A DNA stretch of 6,541 nt, taken from assembly GCA_016784705.1 (NCBI GenBank), contig JADHUD010000140.1, positions 1-6,541 of the forward strand, in the 5' to 3' direction. A program made the position numbers and the translations under genes. The DNA is from Spirochaetia bacterium (lineage in GTDB: Bacteria > Spirochaetota > Spirochaetia > JABMQR01). The stretch's first letter is position 1. The number at the start of each line of letters is the position of its first letter. The notes beneath the pieces are model-generated. The model was not told the DNA's origin. It was given only the letters and a program-made list of their open reading frames with translations, and searched no databases. Positions 1-5,502 of the stretch are shown in pieces.

Positions 1-653
1 ATAATAACAACTACCGGATTCAATACTCCGGTCTGTACACTCTTCACCAGGGTTATGATTGCAGTTGGAATTCTTGCTACAATTCCGGCAAATATGAGGA
101 GGGAAATTCCATTTCCAATCCCTTTTGCCGTTATCTGCTCACCAATCCAAACAAGAAACATAGTACCCGATGTTACCGTAATCATAGCAATTATAGTATA
201 CGGAAGCATATTCATTGTTACTGCATCCGGAATTGATTTCGCATAAACCGTTACTACGTAGGACTGCAGGAGTGCCAGAACTATCGTTCCATACCGTGTA
301 AGCTTTTGAATCTTTTTCCTGCCGCCGTCTTCTTCTGCAAGTTTCTTTAAGGAGGGAAACACAATCATCAGAAGCTGCATTATAATCTGCGTTGAAATAT
401 AGGGCATGATTCCAAGCATGAATACAGAAAAATTCTTAAAAGCTCCACCAGCAAAAAAGTTAAGGTATTCCGTTAAACCCATTGTTGAAGAAGAGGCTTC
501 CTGAGCAAGAAAATAGAGCCTCAAAGCGTTAACATTAATTCCCGGTATTGGTAATGTAGCACCCAGTCTGAATAGTATAAGCATAAGTGCGGTAAAACCA
601 ATCCGCTTTCTTAAATCTTTAATTCTGAAAACATCTACTAAGGAGTTTGCCAT
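1..653 (-). CDS. secY: Protein translocase subunit SecY, N-terminal half (3' end cut by window)
   Basis: SecY is the central channel of the inner-membrane Sec translocon, moving unfolded proteins across or into the cytoplasmic membrane with SecE, SecG and SecA or the ribosome. Translating the minus strand from the ATG at 653 gives 217 codons of an otherwise open frame that leaves the window; full SecY is usually about 430-450 residues, so roughly half is visible. Seen: a basic amino-terminal stretch, a first membrane segment near residues 18-37 ending in LPIPGIN (34-40), the plug-region glycine pair at 69-70, the conserved LGIMPYISTQIIMQLL block (80-95), a charged cytoplasmic loop (EEDGGRKK, about 105-112), and the GEQITAKGIGNGISLLIFAG signature near 170-190. 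It follows rplO by 14 bases, with an AAGGA-type ribosome site four bases before the ATG. This is the usual last-but-few position of the spc operon. The call is secure; only the truncation limits it. Confidence 0.97.
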   Translation of the reverse strand, partial: MANSLVDVFRIKDLRKRIGFTALMLILFRLGATLPIPGINVNALRLYFLAQEASSSTMGLTEYLNFFAGGAFKNFSVFMLGIMPYISTQIIMQLLMIVFPSLKKLAEEDGGRKKIQKLTRYGTIVLALLQSYVVTVYAKSIPDAVTMNMLPYTIIAMITVTSGTMFLVWIGEQITAKGIGNGISLLIFAGIVARIPTAIITLVKSVQTGVLNPVVVI

Positions 654-667
654 TGGTTCCTTCTTTT

Positions 668-1099
668 TTATTGAATCTCACCACCGGCTGCTTTGATTTT
701 TTCAGCCGCGTTCTCTGATAATCTCAGACCTACTACAATTACCTTTTTATCTATTTCACCATTTGCAAGAATTTTTGCTTTTACATTTTTACCCTTTATA
801 ATCTTTTTCTCTTTCAGGGTCTCATTATCAACGGTATCTCCATCTTTAAAATAGATTGAGATTTGCTCTAATGAAACTGGTTCATAGATTACTTTAAAAG
901 GATGATTCGAAAAGCCTTTTCGTGCAATCCTTCGATAGAGAGGCATCTGACCACCTTCAAAACCTGGACGGGTTCCGCCGCCAGACCGTGAATTCTGTCC
1001 ATCGTGGCCTCTCCCTGAAGTTCGGCCTTTCGACGCTTTTCCTCTTCCAACAATTGTTTTTTTCTTATTTGCCCCAACGGGTGCTACAATTTGTCCCAT
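668..1099 (-). CDS. rplO: Large ribosomal subunit protein L15 (uL15)
   Basis: L15 is a late-assembling 23S rRNA-binding protein of the 50S subunit. The 143-residue product carries the glycine/arginine-rich rRNA-binding tail VGRGKASKGRTSGRGHDGQ (about 17-35) and the hallmark PGFEGGQMPLYRR (45-57), followed by the globular carboxy-terminal domain with the usual ending around AAEKIKAAGGEIQ. The start is fixed: an in-frame TAG lies just upstream and no other start codon intervenes, and a GAGGAG sequence sits ten bases before the ATG, inside the end of rpmD. One base separates it from the rpmD stop, so translation is probably coupled. The amino terminus (MGQIVAPVGANKKK) replaces the common MKLNDLxPxxG opening; this looks like lineage variation, since the rest aligns normally. 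The stop is TAA. Confidence 0.97.
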   Translation of the reverse strand: MGQIVAPVGANKKKTIVGRGKASKGRTSGRGHDGQNSRSGGGTRPGFEGGQMPLYRRIARKGFSNHPFKVIYEPVSLEQISIYFKDGDTVDNETLKEKKIIKGKNVKAKILANGEIDKKVIVVGLRLSENAAEKIKAAGGEIQ

Positions 1100-1100
1100 C

Positions 1101-1298
1101 CTAATCTATCTCCTCAACCTTAACAAGATGTGCAATGGTATTAATCATACCCAGCACAACAGGAGTTGCCTCTTTTTCAACCGAGCTGCCAATTTTTCCA
1201 AGTCCAAGCGCCTTTGCTGTACCACGCTGGTTGGGTTTGGATCTAATCAAACTTCGGACAAGTTCTACTCGTACAACTTTTACTTTTTTATCAGCCAT
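1101..1298 (-). CDS. rpmD: Large ribosomal subunit protein L30 (uL30)
   Basis: L30 is a small 50S protein that contacts 23S and 5S rRNA regions. The 65-residue product is close to the usual 58-62, with about four extra lysine-rich residues at the amino terminus. Recognisable family features are VELVRSLIRSKPNQRGT (11-27), the GLGKIGSSVEKEATP block (32-46) and GMINTIAHLVKVEE (50-63), which matches the classic GMI(N/R)xVxxLVKVEE ending. It begins only three bases after the rpsE stop and lacks a standard GGAG sequence (the upstream bases are GGGGTTAGGGT), so it is probably translated by ribosomes arriving from rpsE. rpmD is missing from some bacterial lineages, so its presence is mildly informative. 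The stop is TAG. Confidence 0.96.
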   Translation of the reverse strand: MADKKVKVVRVELVRSLIRSKPNQRGTAKALGLGKIGSSVEKEATPVVLGMINTIAHLVKVEEID

Positions 1299-1301
1299 AC
1301 C

Positions 1302-1799
1302 CTAACCCCACATCTCTTTAATAGACTTTCCTCTGCTTTTAGCAAGTTCTTTTGCATCAAACAGGTTTTCCAGTCCATTAAATACTGCTTTCACAATATT
1401 AATTGTATTTTTTGATCCTAAGGATTTGCTGAGGATATCATGAACTCCACAAGCATCCATTACAGCACGAACGGGTCCGCCGGCGATAACTCCGGTTCCC
1501 GGTGCAGCTGGTTTCAGCAGAACCTTAGCACTTTTATATTCACCAATAATTTCATGAGGCAGTGTTGTTTTCTTTATCGGTACCTCAATCATGCTTTTTT
1601 TAGCTTTATCTATACTTTTCCTGATAGCTTCGGCAACATCATTTGCTTTTCCAAATCCAAATCCTACCTTGCCTTTCTGGTCGCCAACAACAACCAAAGC
1701 TGAAAAGGAAAACCTTCTACCACCTTTTACTACTTTGGCAACCCTGTTAAGTTTTATCAGTTTCTCAACAAATTCCTGCTCTCTGGTATTTTCCACCAT
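1302..1799 (-). CDS. rpsE: Small ribosomal subunit protein S5 (uS5)
   Basis: S5 belongs to the 30S subunit, affects decoding accuracy and assembly, and forms part of the mRNA entry channel. The 165-residue product matches the family length. Seen: the amino-terminal double-stranded-RNA-binding-like domain (about 8-72) with the loop VVKGGRRFSFSALVVVGD (23-40), which is the region where spectinomycin-resistance changes occur in other bacteria and here looks wild type, then GKVGFGFGKANDVAEAIRK (43-61), and the carboxy-terminal domain with LLKPAAPGTGVIAGGPVRA (94-112) and the GSKNTINIVKA segment (128-138). It follows rplR by six bases. The ribosome site is odd: TAGGGGGAT runs straight into the ATG, so the G-rich core is closer than usual and includes the rplR stop codon. 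The stop is TAG. Confidence 0.98.
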   Translation of the reverse strand: MVENTREQEFVEKLIKLNRVAKVVKGGRRFSFSALVVVGDQKGKVGFGFGKANDVAEAIRKSIDKAKKSMIEVPIKKTTLPHEIIGEYKSAKVLLKPAAPGTGVIAGGPVRAVMDACGVHDILSKSLGSKNTINIVKAVFNGLENLFDAKELAKSRGKSIKEMWG

Positions 1800-1808
1800 A
1801 TCCCCCTA
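1800..1808 (-). promoter_or_regulatory. G-rich ribosome-binding site of rpsE fused to the rplR stop codon
   Basis: On the minus strand the sequence reads TAGGGGGAT then ATG. The TAG ends rplR and its G is the first of five. The purine core ends one base from the rpsE start, shorter than the usual five to nine. I infer that coupled initiation by ribosomes finishing rplR carries much of the load here. Confidence 0.5.
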
Positions 1809-2165
1809 AAACTTAATCCCGGTTTTTCTTGCACCGTCAGCAATACTCTTCACAATACCATGAAACAGGTAACCATTCCGGTCAAAGACAACTTCTGTAA
1901 TTTTCAAATCGTTTAACCGTGAGCCAATCAATTCACCAATCTTGGCTGCATTTGCCACACTATTCCGGAGTTCCTTTGTTTCTGCTTCTGCATTACTTGC
2001 TGCCGCTATGGTTCTGCCGGTGGTATCATCAATAACCTGAACATACACATGATTATTACTTCTGAAAACACTCATTCTGGGTCTTTCAGGAGTCCCGGTG
2101 ATCCGTTTTCGTATATGCACTTTACGTTTAAGTCTCTTTCTTCTTTTTTCAATAACATGCTTCAT
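1806..2165 (-). CDS. rplR: Large ribosomal subunit protein L18 (uL18)
   Basis: L18 binds 5S rRNA and, with L5, places it in the 50S central protuberance. The 119-residue product has the expected length and architecture: a very basic amino terminus (KRRKRLKRKVHIRKRI, 7-22), the TPERPRMSVFRSNNHVYVQ block (25-43) followed by VIDDTTGRTIAAAS, and the carboxy-terminal hallmark FDRNGYLFHGIVKSIADGAR (94-113) closing in KTGIKF. The start ATG at 2165 has only an imperfect Shine-Dalgarno match, GGGTGG, seven bases upstream. The gap after rplF is 15 bases. The 5S-binding partner L5 is encoded upstream in the same transcript, as in most bacteria. The stop is TAG. Confidence 0.97.
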   Translation of the reverse strand: MKHVIEKRRKRLKRKVHIRKRITGTPERPRMSVFRSNNHVYVQVIDDTTGRTIAAASNAEAETKELRNSVANAAKIGELIGSRLNDLKITEVVFDRNGYLFHGIVKSIADGARKTGIKF

Positions 2166-2180
2166 TGTTTTACCACCCTG

Positions 2181-2717
2181 CTATGCGCCAGATTTTCCAA
2201 TCTTACGCTTAATCGTTTCATTATCATATTTAATACCTTTCCCCTTGTACGGCTCAGGTGGTCTCAGAGATCTGATTTCAGCTGCTGTCTGACCAACACG
2301 CTGTTTATTGATCCCTGTTATAATAACTTTACTCTGCCCTTCACAGGCTATCCGGATATCATCACTAACCATGAACTCTATCGGGTTTGAATACCCCAGA
2401 TTTAGCAGTAAGATATTATCCTTAACTTCTGCACGGTAACCAACACCATTAATGAGCAGTGTCCGGGTAAATCCCGTTGTAACACCTGTCACCATGTTCT
2501 GGATCAGCTGTCTGTACAGACCGTGATAAGCACGTGCCTTTTTTGAGTCGTTTTTTCTGGTAACAATAACTGAATCCCCTTCAACAGCAATGCCAACCTG
2601 CGGTTGATAATTCTGCATCTCTTTCCCTTTGGGACCTTCTACAGTAACAAGGGTTTCAGATATAGTAACCGTTACGCCTTTAGGCAGATCTATTGGTAAT
2701 TTACCGATTCGTGACAT
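2181..2717 (-). CDS. rplF: Large ribosomal subunit protein L6 (uL6)
   Basis: L6 is a two-domain 50S protein at the base of the factor-binding stalk, near the sarcin-ricin loop. The 178-residue product matches the family. It opens with MSRIGKLPIDLPKGV, has VTVEGPKGK in the first domain (24-32), HGLYRQLIQNMVTGVTTGF (65-83) between domains, the second-domain INGVGYRAEV (89-98), and the signature block RPPEPYKGKGIKY (152-164) near the end. A strong GGGGGAG ribosome site lies five bases before the ATG. The gap after rpsH is 18 bases, one of the two largest in the window. The stop is TAG. Confidence 0.98.
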   Translation of the reverse strand: MSRIGKLPIDLPKGVTVTISETLVTVEGPKGKEMQNYQPQVGIAVEGDSVIVTRKNDSKKARAYHGLYRQLIQNMVTGVTTGFTRTLLINGVGYRAEVKDNILLLNLGYSNPIEFMVSDDIRIACEGQSKVIITGINKQRVGQTAAEIRSLRPPEPYKGKGIKYDNETIKRKIGKSGA

Positions 2718-2735
2718 AACTTCTCCCCCACACCC

Positions 2736-3134
2736 TTACCATACTGAACAGATCAGTTCACCACCGACCATTAATTCAGCAGCTTTCTTACCGGATAAAA
2801 CACCGGTAGAAGTCGATACAATAACTACACCATAACCATTATAGATTCTCGGAAGTTTTCTATATCCGGTATAGACTCTTCTACCCGGCTTAGATAATCG
2901 CTCAATTCCATGTAAAACCGGATTTTGCGCTTCATCATATTTAAGAAAAATACGAGTATAATTAAATCCATTTTTAGTAACTTTTTTGAAGTTTTTAATA
3001 TATCCTTCATTTTTAAGTATCTTGATTATCTGGAGTTTAATATTTGACGTCTGCACATCAACTTTCTCATGCTTTGCCTGATTGGCATTTCTTACTTTTG
3101 TCAGCATATCTGCTACAGGATCACTAATTGCCAT
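2736..3134 (-). CDS. rpsH: Small ribosomal subunit protein S8 (uS8)
   Basis: S8 binds helix 21 of 16S rRNA early in 30S assembly and, in E. coli, also represses the spc operon by binding its own mRNA near the start of rplE. The 132-residue product has the family length. Seen: SDPVADMLTKVRNANQA at the amino terminus (4-20), the small basic domain, SKPGRRVY (81-88), the rRNA-contact loop STSTGVLSGKKA (107-118) and the invariant-style ending VGGELICSVW (123-132). The AGGAG ribosome site overlaps the rpsN stop codon (TAGGAG), six bases before the ATG, suggesting coupling. Whether S8 autoregulates this operon cannot be seen from the sequence. The stop is TAA. Confidence 0.98.
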   Translation of the reverse strand: MAISDPVADMLTKVRNANQAKHEKVDVQTSNIKLQIIKILKNEGYIKNFKKVTKNGFNYTRIFLKYDEAQNPVLHGIERLSKPGRRVYTGYRKLPRIYNGYGVVIVSTSTGVLSGKKAAELMVGGELICSVW

Positions 3135-3143
3135 TTCTCTCTC

Positions 3144-3329
3144 CTACCAGCTGGATTTCGTGACGCCAGGAATTTTACCTTCACTAGCAAGTTTTCTAAA
3201 GCAGATTCTGCACATTTGAAATTTTCTCATGTAACCTCTGGGTCTACCGCAAACTCTACAACGGTTGACTTTTCTGGTACTGTATTTAGGCTCTCTTTGA
3301 GCCTTAATAATCATTGATTTTTTTGCCAT
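3144..3329 (-). CDS. rpsN: Small ribosomal subunit protein S14, zinc-binding type Z (uS14)
   Basis: S14 is a late-assembling protein of the 30S head, near the tRNA sites. With the start at the ATG at 3329 it is 61 residues, the standard length of the short zinc-binding form, and not the roughly 100 residues of the zinc-free form found in E. coli. Four cysteines form the zinc ribbon, C24-x2-C27 and C40-x2-C43, within NRCRVCGRPRGY and FQMCRICFRKLA; the ending IPGVTKSSW is typical. A TTG three bases upstream could also be read as a start, adding one residue, but the GGGAG site sits seven bases from the ATG and only four from the TTG, and family members begin MAKKS. The gene is also known as rpsZ in some annotations. 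The gap from rplE is 14 bases. The stop is TAG. Confidence 0.97.
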   Translation of the reverse strand: MAKKSMIIKAQREPKYSTRKVNRCRVCGRPRGYMRKFQMCRICFRKLASEGKIPGVTKSSW

Positions 3330-3336
3330 CAATCTA

Positions 3337-3341
3337 CTCCC
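3337..3341 (-). promoter_or_regulatory. Ribosome-binding site deciding the rpsN start
   Basis: The minus strand reads GGGAG, followed by seven bases and then ATG at 3329. The spacing is optimal for that ATG and poor for the in-frame TTG directly before it, which supports the 61-residue form of S14. Confidence 0.7.
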
Positions 3342-3343
3342 AA

Positions 3344-3895
3344 CTATTTGCTAAACGGCATTCCGAGCTTTTTTAAAAGCGCGAATCCTTCTTCATCGGT
3401 ATTTGCTGTTGTAACGATAGCTACATTCAGTCCACTTATTCTCTCAATTTTATCATAATCAATCTCCGGGAAAATTATCTGTTCGGTAATTCCCATTGAG
3501 TAATTCCCGCGGCCGTCAAAAGCATTAGGATTGACCCCTTTAAAGTCTTTAATACGGGCAAGGGCAACATTCAAGAATCTGTCCAGGAACTCCCACATCT
3601 TCTCGCCACGAAGGGTGGTTACCGTTCCAATCTCAGATCCCTGCCGTAATTTAAAGTTTGCGATAGATTTTCGGGCTTTAGTTTTAACTGCATGCTGACC
3701 GGTAATCTGTTCAATCTCTTTAACTGCTGAATCCAGAAGCTTTTTGTTATTAATCGCTTCACCAACACCTGCACTTACAGATACTTTCTGAATATTCGGA
3801 ATCTGCATTATGGAAGTATAGCCGAACTCTTTCATCAATTCAGGTGCTACTTTCTCACTATACAGCTGCTTCATTCTGGGTATATACTTATCCAT
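3344..3895 (-). CDS. rplE: Large ribosomal subunit protein L5 (uL5)
   Basis: L5 binds 5S rRNA and forms the bridge from the central protuberance to the 30S head, contacting P-site tRNA. The 183-residue product matches the usual 178-185. Seen: IPRMKQLYSEKVAPELMKEFGY (5-26), the PNIQKVSVSAGVGEA block (33-47), the ITGQHAVKTKARKSIANFKLR segment (64-84), LRGEKMWEFLDRFLNVALARIKDF (95-118) with FDGRGNYSMGITEQIIFPEI (126-145), and the closing ALLKKLGMPFSK. The start ATG shares its A with the rplX stop in TAATG, so translation is probably coupled by termination and restart. That leaves no intergenic space at the place where E. coli has its S8 repressor site. The stop is TAG. Confidence 0.98.
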   Translation of the reverse strand: MDKYIPRMKQLYSEKVAPELMKEFGYTSIMQIPNIQKVSVSAGVGEAINNKKLLDSAVKEIEQITGQHAVKTKARKSIANFKLRQGSEIGTVTTLRGEKMWEFLDRFLNVALARIKDFKGVNPNAFDGRGNYSMGITEQIIFPEIDYDKIERISGLNVAIVTTANTDEEGFALLKKLGMPFSK

Positions 3896-4206
3896 TAGAG
3901 CACTTCTCCTGTTTTCTTAGCTATTCTGACTTTTTTTCCGTCTCTAATTTCAAAACCGATTCTTGTAGTCGAACCATCTTTTGTCAGTATAGCAACATTA
4001 GAAATATGCAAAGGTGCTTCGATCTCAATAATACCGCCTTTGTCCTGCTGATTTTTCTTTCTTACAGCTTTCTTGGCAATATTCAATCCTTGAACAATAA
4101 CACGATCATTTTCACGGTCAATTTTAAGAATCCGGCCTGTTTTGCCTTTATCTTTTCCCGCAATAATTTTGACTGTATCATTCTTTTTCAGTTTGATCTT
4201 CTTCAT
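3895..4206 (-). CDS. rplX: Large ribosomal subunit protein L24 (uL24)
   Basis: L24 is an early assembly initiator of the 50S subunit, lying near the polypeptide exit. The product is 103 residues from the ATG at 4206, the standard length. The amino-terminal KOW motif runs about 8-34 (KNDTVKIIAGKDKGKTGRIL is residues 8-27), followed by RVIVQGLNIAKKAVRKK (35-51), GGIIEIEAPLHISNVAI (57-73) and the IGFEIRDGKKVRIAKKTGE ending (83-101). A start 13 codons earlier, at 4245, is open but would overlap rplN by 29 bases and add a non-family peptide. GGGAGAAGGA directly before the 4206 ATG supports the shorter form. The gap from rplN is ten bases. The stop TAA overlaps the rplE start by one base. Confidence 0.97.
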   Translation of the reverse strand: MKKIKLKKNDTVKIIAGKDKGKTGRILKIDRENDRVIVQGLNIAKKAVRKKNQQDKGGIIEIEAPLHISNVAILTKDGSTTRIGFEIRDGKKVRIAKKTGEVL

Positions 4207-4207
4207 T

Positions 4208-4217
4208 TCCTTCTCCC
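4208..4217 (-). promoter_or_regulatory. Ribosome-binding site deciding the rplX start
   Basis: The minus strand reads GGGAGAAGGA, then one base, then ATG at 4206. GGGAG is six bases from the ATG; its first G is the last base of the rplN stop codon TAG. This supports starting rplX at 4206 and not at the upstream in-frame ATG at 4245. Confidence 0.7.
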
Positions 4218-4585
4218 TACAACACTTCCGGCGCAAGTGAGACAATCTTCATGAATCCGCATTCGCGTAATTCACGGGCCACAGGGCCAAAGATTCGCTT
4301 CCCGCGCGGGTTGCTGTTGGCATCGATGATTACACACGCATTGTCATCGAACCTGATATATGTACCATCCGGTCTTCGGTATTCTTTTTTTGTTCTTACA
4401 ATAACAGCTTTTTCTACAGATCCCTTAGCTATCTGTCCATTAGGAAGAGCAACTTTTACCGCTACCACAATTATGTCACCTATACTGGCTGTCATTCTCT
4501 TGCTTCCGCCCAGAACTTTTATGCACTGAACTCGCTTTGCGCCACTATTATCCGCAACATTTAGATACGTCTGCATCTGAATCAT
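4217..4585 (-). CDS. rplN: Large ribosomal subunit protein L14 (uL14)
   Basis: L14 is a highly conserved 50S protein at the subunit interface, forming an intersubunit bridge and the docking site for the silencing factor RsfS in bacteria that have it. The 122-residue product is exactly the family length. Seen: MIQMQTYLNVADNSGAKRVQ (1-20), CIKVLGGSKRMTASIGDIIV (21-40), VKKAVIVRT-like VEKAVIVRTKKEYRRPDG (57-74), IRFDDNACVIID (77-88), the signature GKRIFGPVARELRECGFMKI (95-114) and LAPEVL at the end. A clear GGAAGGAG site lies seven bases before the ATG. The gap after rpsQ is 18 bases. The stop is TAG. Confidence 0.99.
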   Translation of the reverse strand: MIQMQTYLNVADNSGAKRVQCIKVLGGSKRMTASIGDIIVVAVKVALPNGQIAKGSVEKAVIVRTKKEYRRPDGTYIRFDDNACVIIDANSNPRGKRIFGPVARELRECGFMKIVSLAPEVL

Positions 4586-4603
4586 AATGCAACTCCTTCC
4601 GCC

Positions 4604-4855
4604 TTATTTTGCCCGCTCTACAACCTGTACCAGTCTCCAACATTTGTCTTTACTGATAGGTCTGCATTCAACCACACGAACAGTATCACCAACTTGTGCT
4701 TCATTCCTCTCGTCGTGTGCTTTTACTTTCTTTGTTTTCTTTACATATTTTTTGTAAAGGGGATGAAGTTGCTTTGAGGAAAATGAGACTACAATGGTTT
4801 TATCCATTTTATCACTTACAACTTGTCCGGTATAGTTCTTCTTATTTTCTTTCAT
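4604..4855 (-). CDS. rpsQ: Small ribosomal subunit protein S17 (uS17)
   Basis: S17 is an OB-fold primary binder of 16S rRNA needed early in 30S assembly. From the ATG at 4855 the product is 83 residues, near the usual 80-90. Seen: KKNYTGQVVSDKMDKTIVV (5-23), HPLYKKYVKKTKKVKAHDE (31-49) and the signature GDTVRVVECRPISKDKCWRL (56-75), closing in VQVVERAK. A GTG directly after the rpmC stop (4870) would add five residues (reading MRPAS), but that GTG lies inside the GTGAGG sequence nine bases from the ATG, and nothing like a ribosome site precedes the GTG. I therefore prefer the ATG. The stop is TAA. Confidence 0.95.
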   Translation of the reverse strand: MKENKKNYTGQVVSDKMDKTIVVSFSSKQLHPLYKKYVKKTKKVKAHDERNEAQVGDTVRVVECRPISKDKCWRLVQVVERAK

Positions 4856-4864
4856 AGACGCAGG

Positions 4865-4870
4865 CCTCAC
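4865..4870 (-). promoter_or_regulatory. Ribosome-binding site deciding the rpsQ start
   Basis: The minus strand reads TAA GTGAGG, then nine bases, then ATG at 4855. GTGAGG is a reasonable anti-Shine-Dalgarno match immediately after the rpmC stop. Its first three bases could also be read as a GTG start, which makes the choice worth recording. Confidence 0.55.
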
Positions 4871-5077
4871 TTACTGCTTATTTTCGCGTATGCCCAACGC
4901 ATATTCATGAATGATAGTATTAATTCTTGCTATTCCTCTTCTTACGTTACGTAGTGCGAGAGGATTATCAAGATGTCCTAGTACTTTATCCATTCTTAAA
5001 TCAAGATACTTCTTATGAAGTTCTTCTTTTTTATTAACGAGCTCCGTATATGTCAGATCATCGAAAGAATTCTTCAT
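4871..5077 (-). CDS. rpmC: Large ribosomal subunit protein L29 (uL29)
   Basis: L29 is a two-helix coiled hairpin near the exit tunnel of the 50S subunit, next to L23 and contributing to the docking surface for targeting and folding factors. The 68-residue product fits the usual 60-70. Seen: DLTYTELVNKKEELHKKYLDLR (7-28), the first helix; the turn GHLDNPLALRNV (34-45); and the family hallmark RRGIARINTI (46-55) in the second helix. The tail YALGIRENKQ is slightly longer than in E. coli. GGAG sits six bases before the ATG and abuts the rplP stop codon (GGAGTAG), so translation is probably coupled. The gap is three bases. The stop is TAA. Confidence 0.97.
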   Translation of the reverse strand: MKNSFDDLTYTELVNKKEELHKKYLDLRMDKVLGHLDNPLALRNVRRGIARINTIIHEYALGIRENKQ

Positions 5078-5080
5078 ACA

Positions 5081-5497
5081 CTACTCCAATTCTCTTCGTT
5101 TCACGAATTTAGTCTTTATCGGAAGCTTGCTTGAAGCCAGTTTCATAGCTGCCATAGCAAGTTCTTCGGGTATACCGCCCATTTCAAACATAACAGCACC
5201 TGTTTTGACTACTGCTACCCAACCTTCAGGGTTACCCTTTCCTTTCCCCTGCCTTGTTTCAGCAGGTTTCTTTGTGTAAGGCATGTCAGGGAAAATCCGT
5301 ATCCAGACTTTTCCGCCCCTCTTAACATGACGGGTCATGGCAACACGGGCAGCTTCAATCTGGCGGTTAGTAATCCAACGCGGTTCGAGTGCAACAAGGC
5401 CATAATCACCAAATGCAATCGTATTCCCCCGGTGTGCAACGCCGTCCATCTTCCCTCTCTGTTTTTTTCTATACTTAACTCTTTTAGGACTAAGCAT
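5081..5497 (-). CDS. rplP: Large ribosomal subunit protein L16 (uL16)
   Basis: L16 is a late-assembling 50S protein that organises the A-site tRNA region and peptidyl-transferase surroundings. The 138-residue product matches the family. Seen: MLSPKRVKYRKKQRGKMDG (1-19), GDYGLVALEPRWITNRQIEAAR (30-51), MTRHVKRGGKVWIRIFPD (54-71), KKPAETRQGKGKGNPEGWVA (76-95), containing the arginine (82) equivalent to the one hydroxylated in E. coli L16, and EMGGIPEELAMAAMKLASSKLP (105-126). An AAGGAG site nine bases before the ATG lies in the last codons of rpsC. The gap after rpsC is five bases. The stop is TAG. Confidence 0.99.
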   Translation of the reverse strand: MLSPKRVKYRKKQRGKMDGVAHRGNTIAFGDYGLVALEPRWITNRQIEAARVAMTRHVKRGGKVWIRIFPDMPYTKKPAETRQGKGKGNPEGWVAVVKTGAVMFEMGGIPEELAMAAMKLASSKLPIKTKFVKRRELE

Positions 5498-5502
5498 CGC
5501 TA

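Noticed and set aside
55..246. A plus-strand open frame of 63 codons with hydrophobic stretches resembling a small membrane protein.
   Set aside because: The hydrophobicity is the mirror of SecY membrane segments on the opposite strand, which is certain.
654..667. A promoter or terminator between rplO and secY.
   Set aside because: The gap is 14 bases, filled by the secY ribosome site, and no hairpin or promoter hexamers are visible.
889..1077. A second minus-strand frame of 62 codons inside rplO.
   Set aside because: It is the +1 shadow of rplO; the overlapping frame carries all L15 motifs.
4207..4245. A 13-codon upstream extension of rplX.
   Set aside because: It would overlap rplN by 29 bases, adds a peptide unlike L24, and the ribosome site lies just before the downstream ATG.
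3844..4254. A 136-codon plus-strand open frame across rplE, rplX and rplN.
   Set aside because: It spans junctions of three certain minus-strand genes, is phenylalanine- and serine-rich, and has no family resemblance; an antisense shadow.
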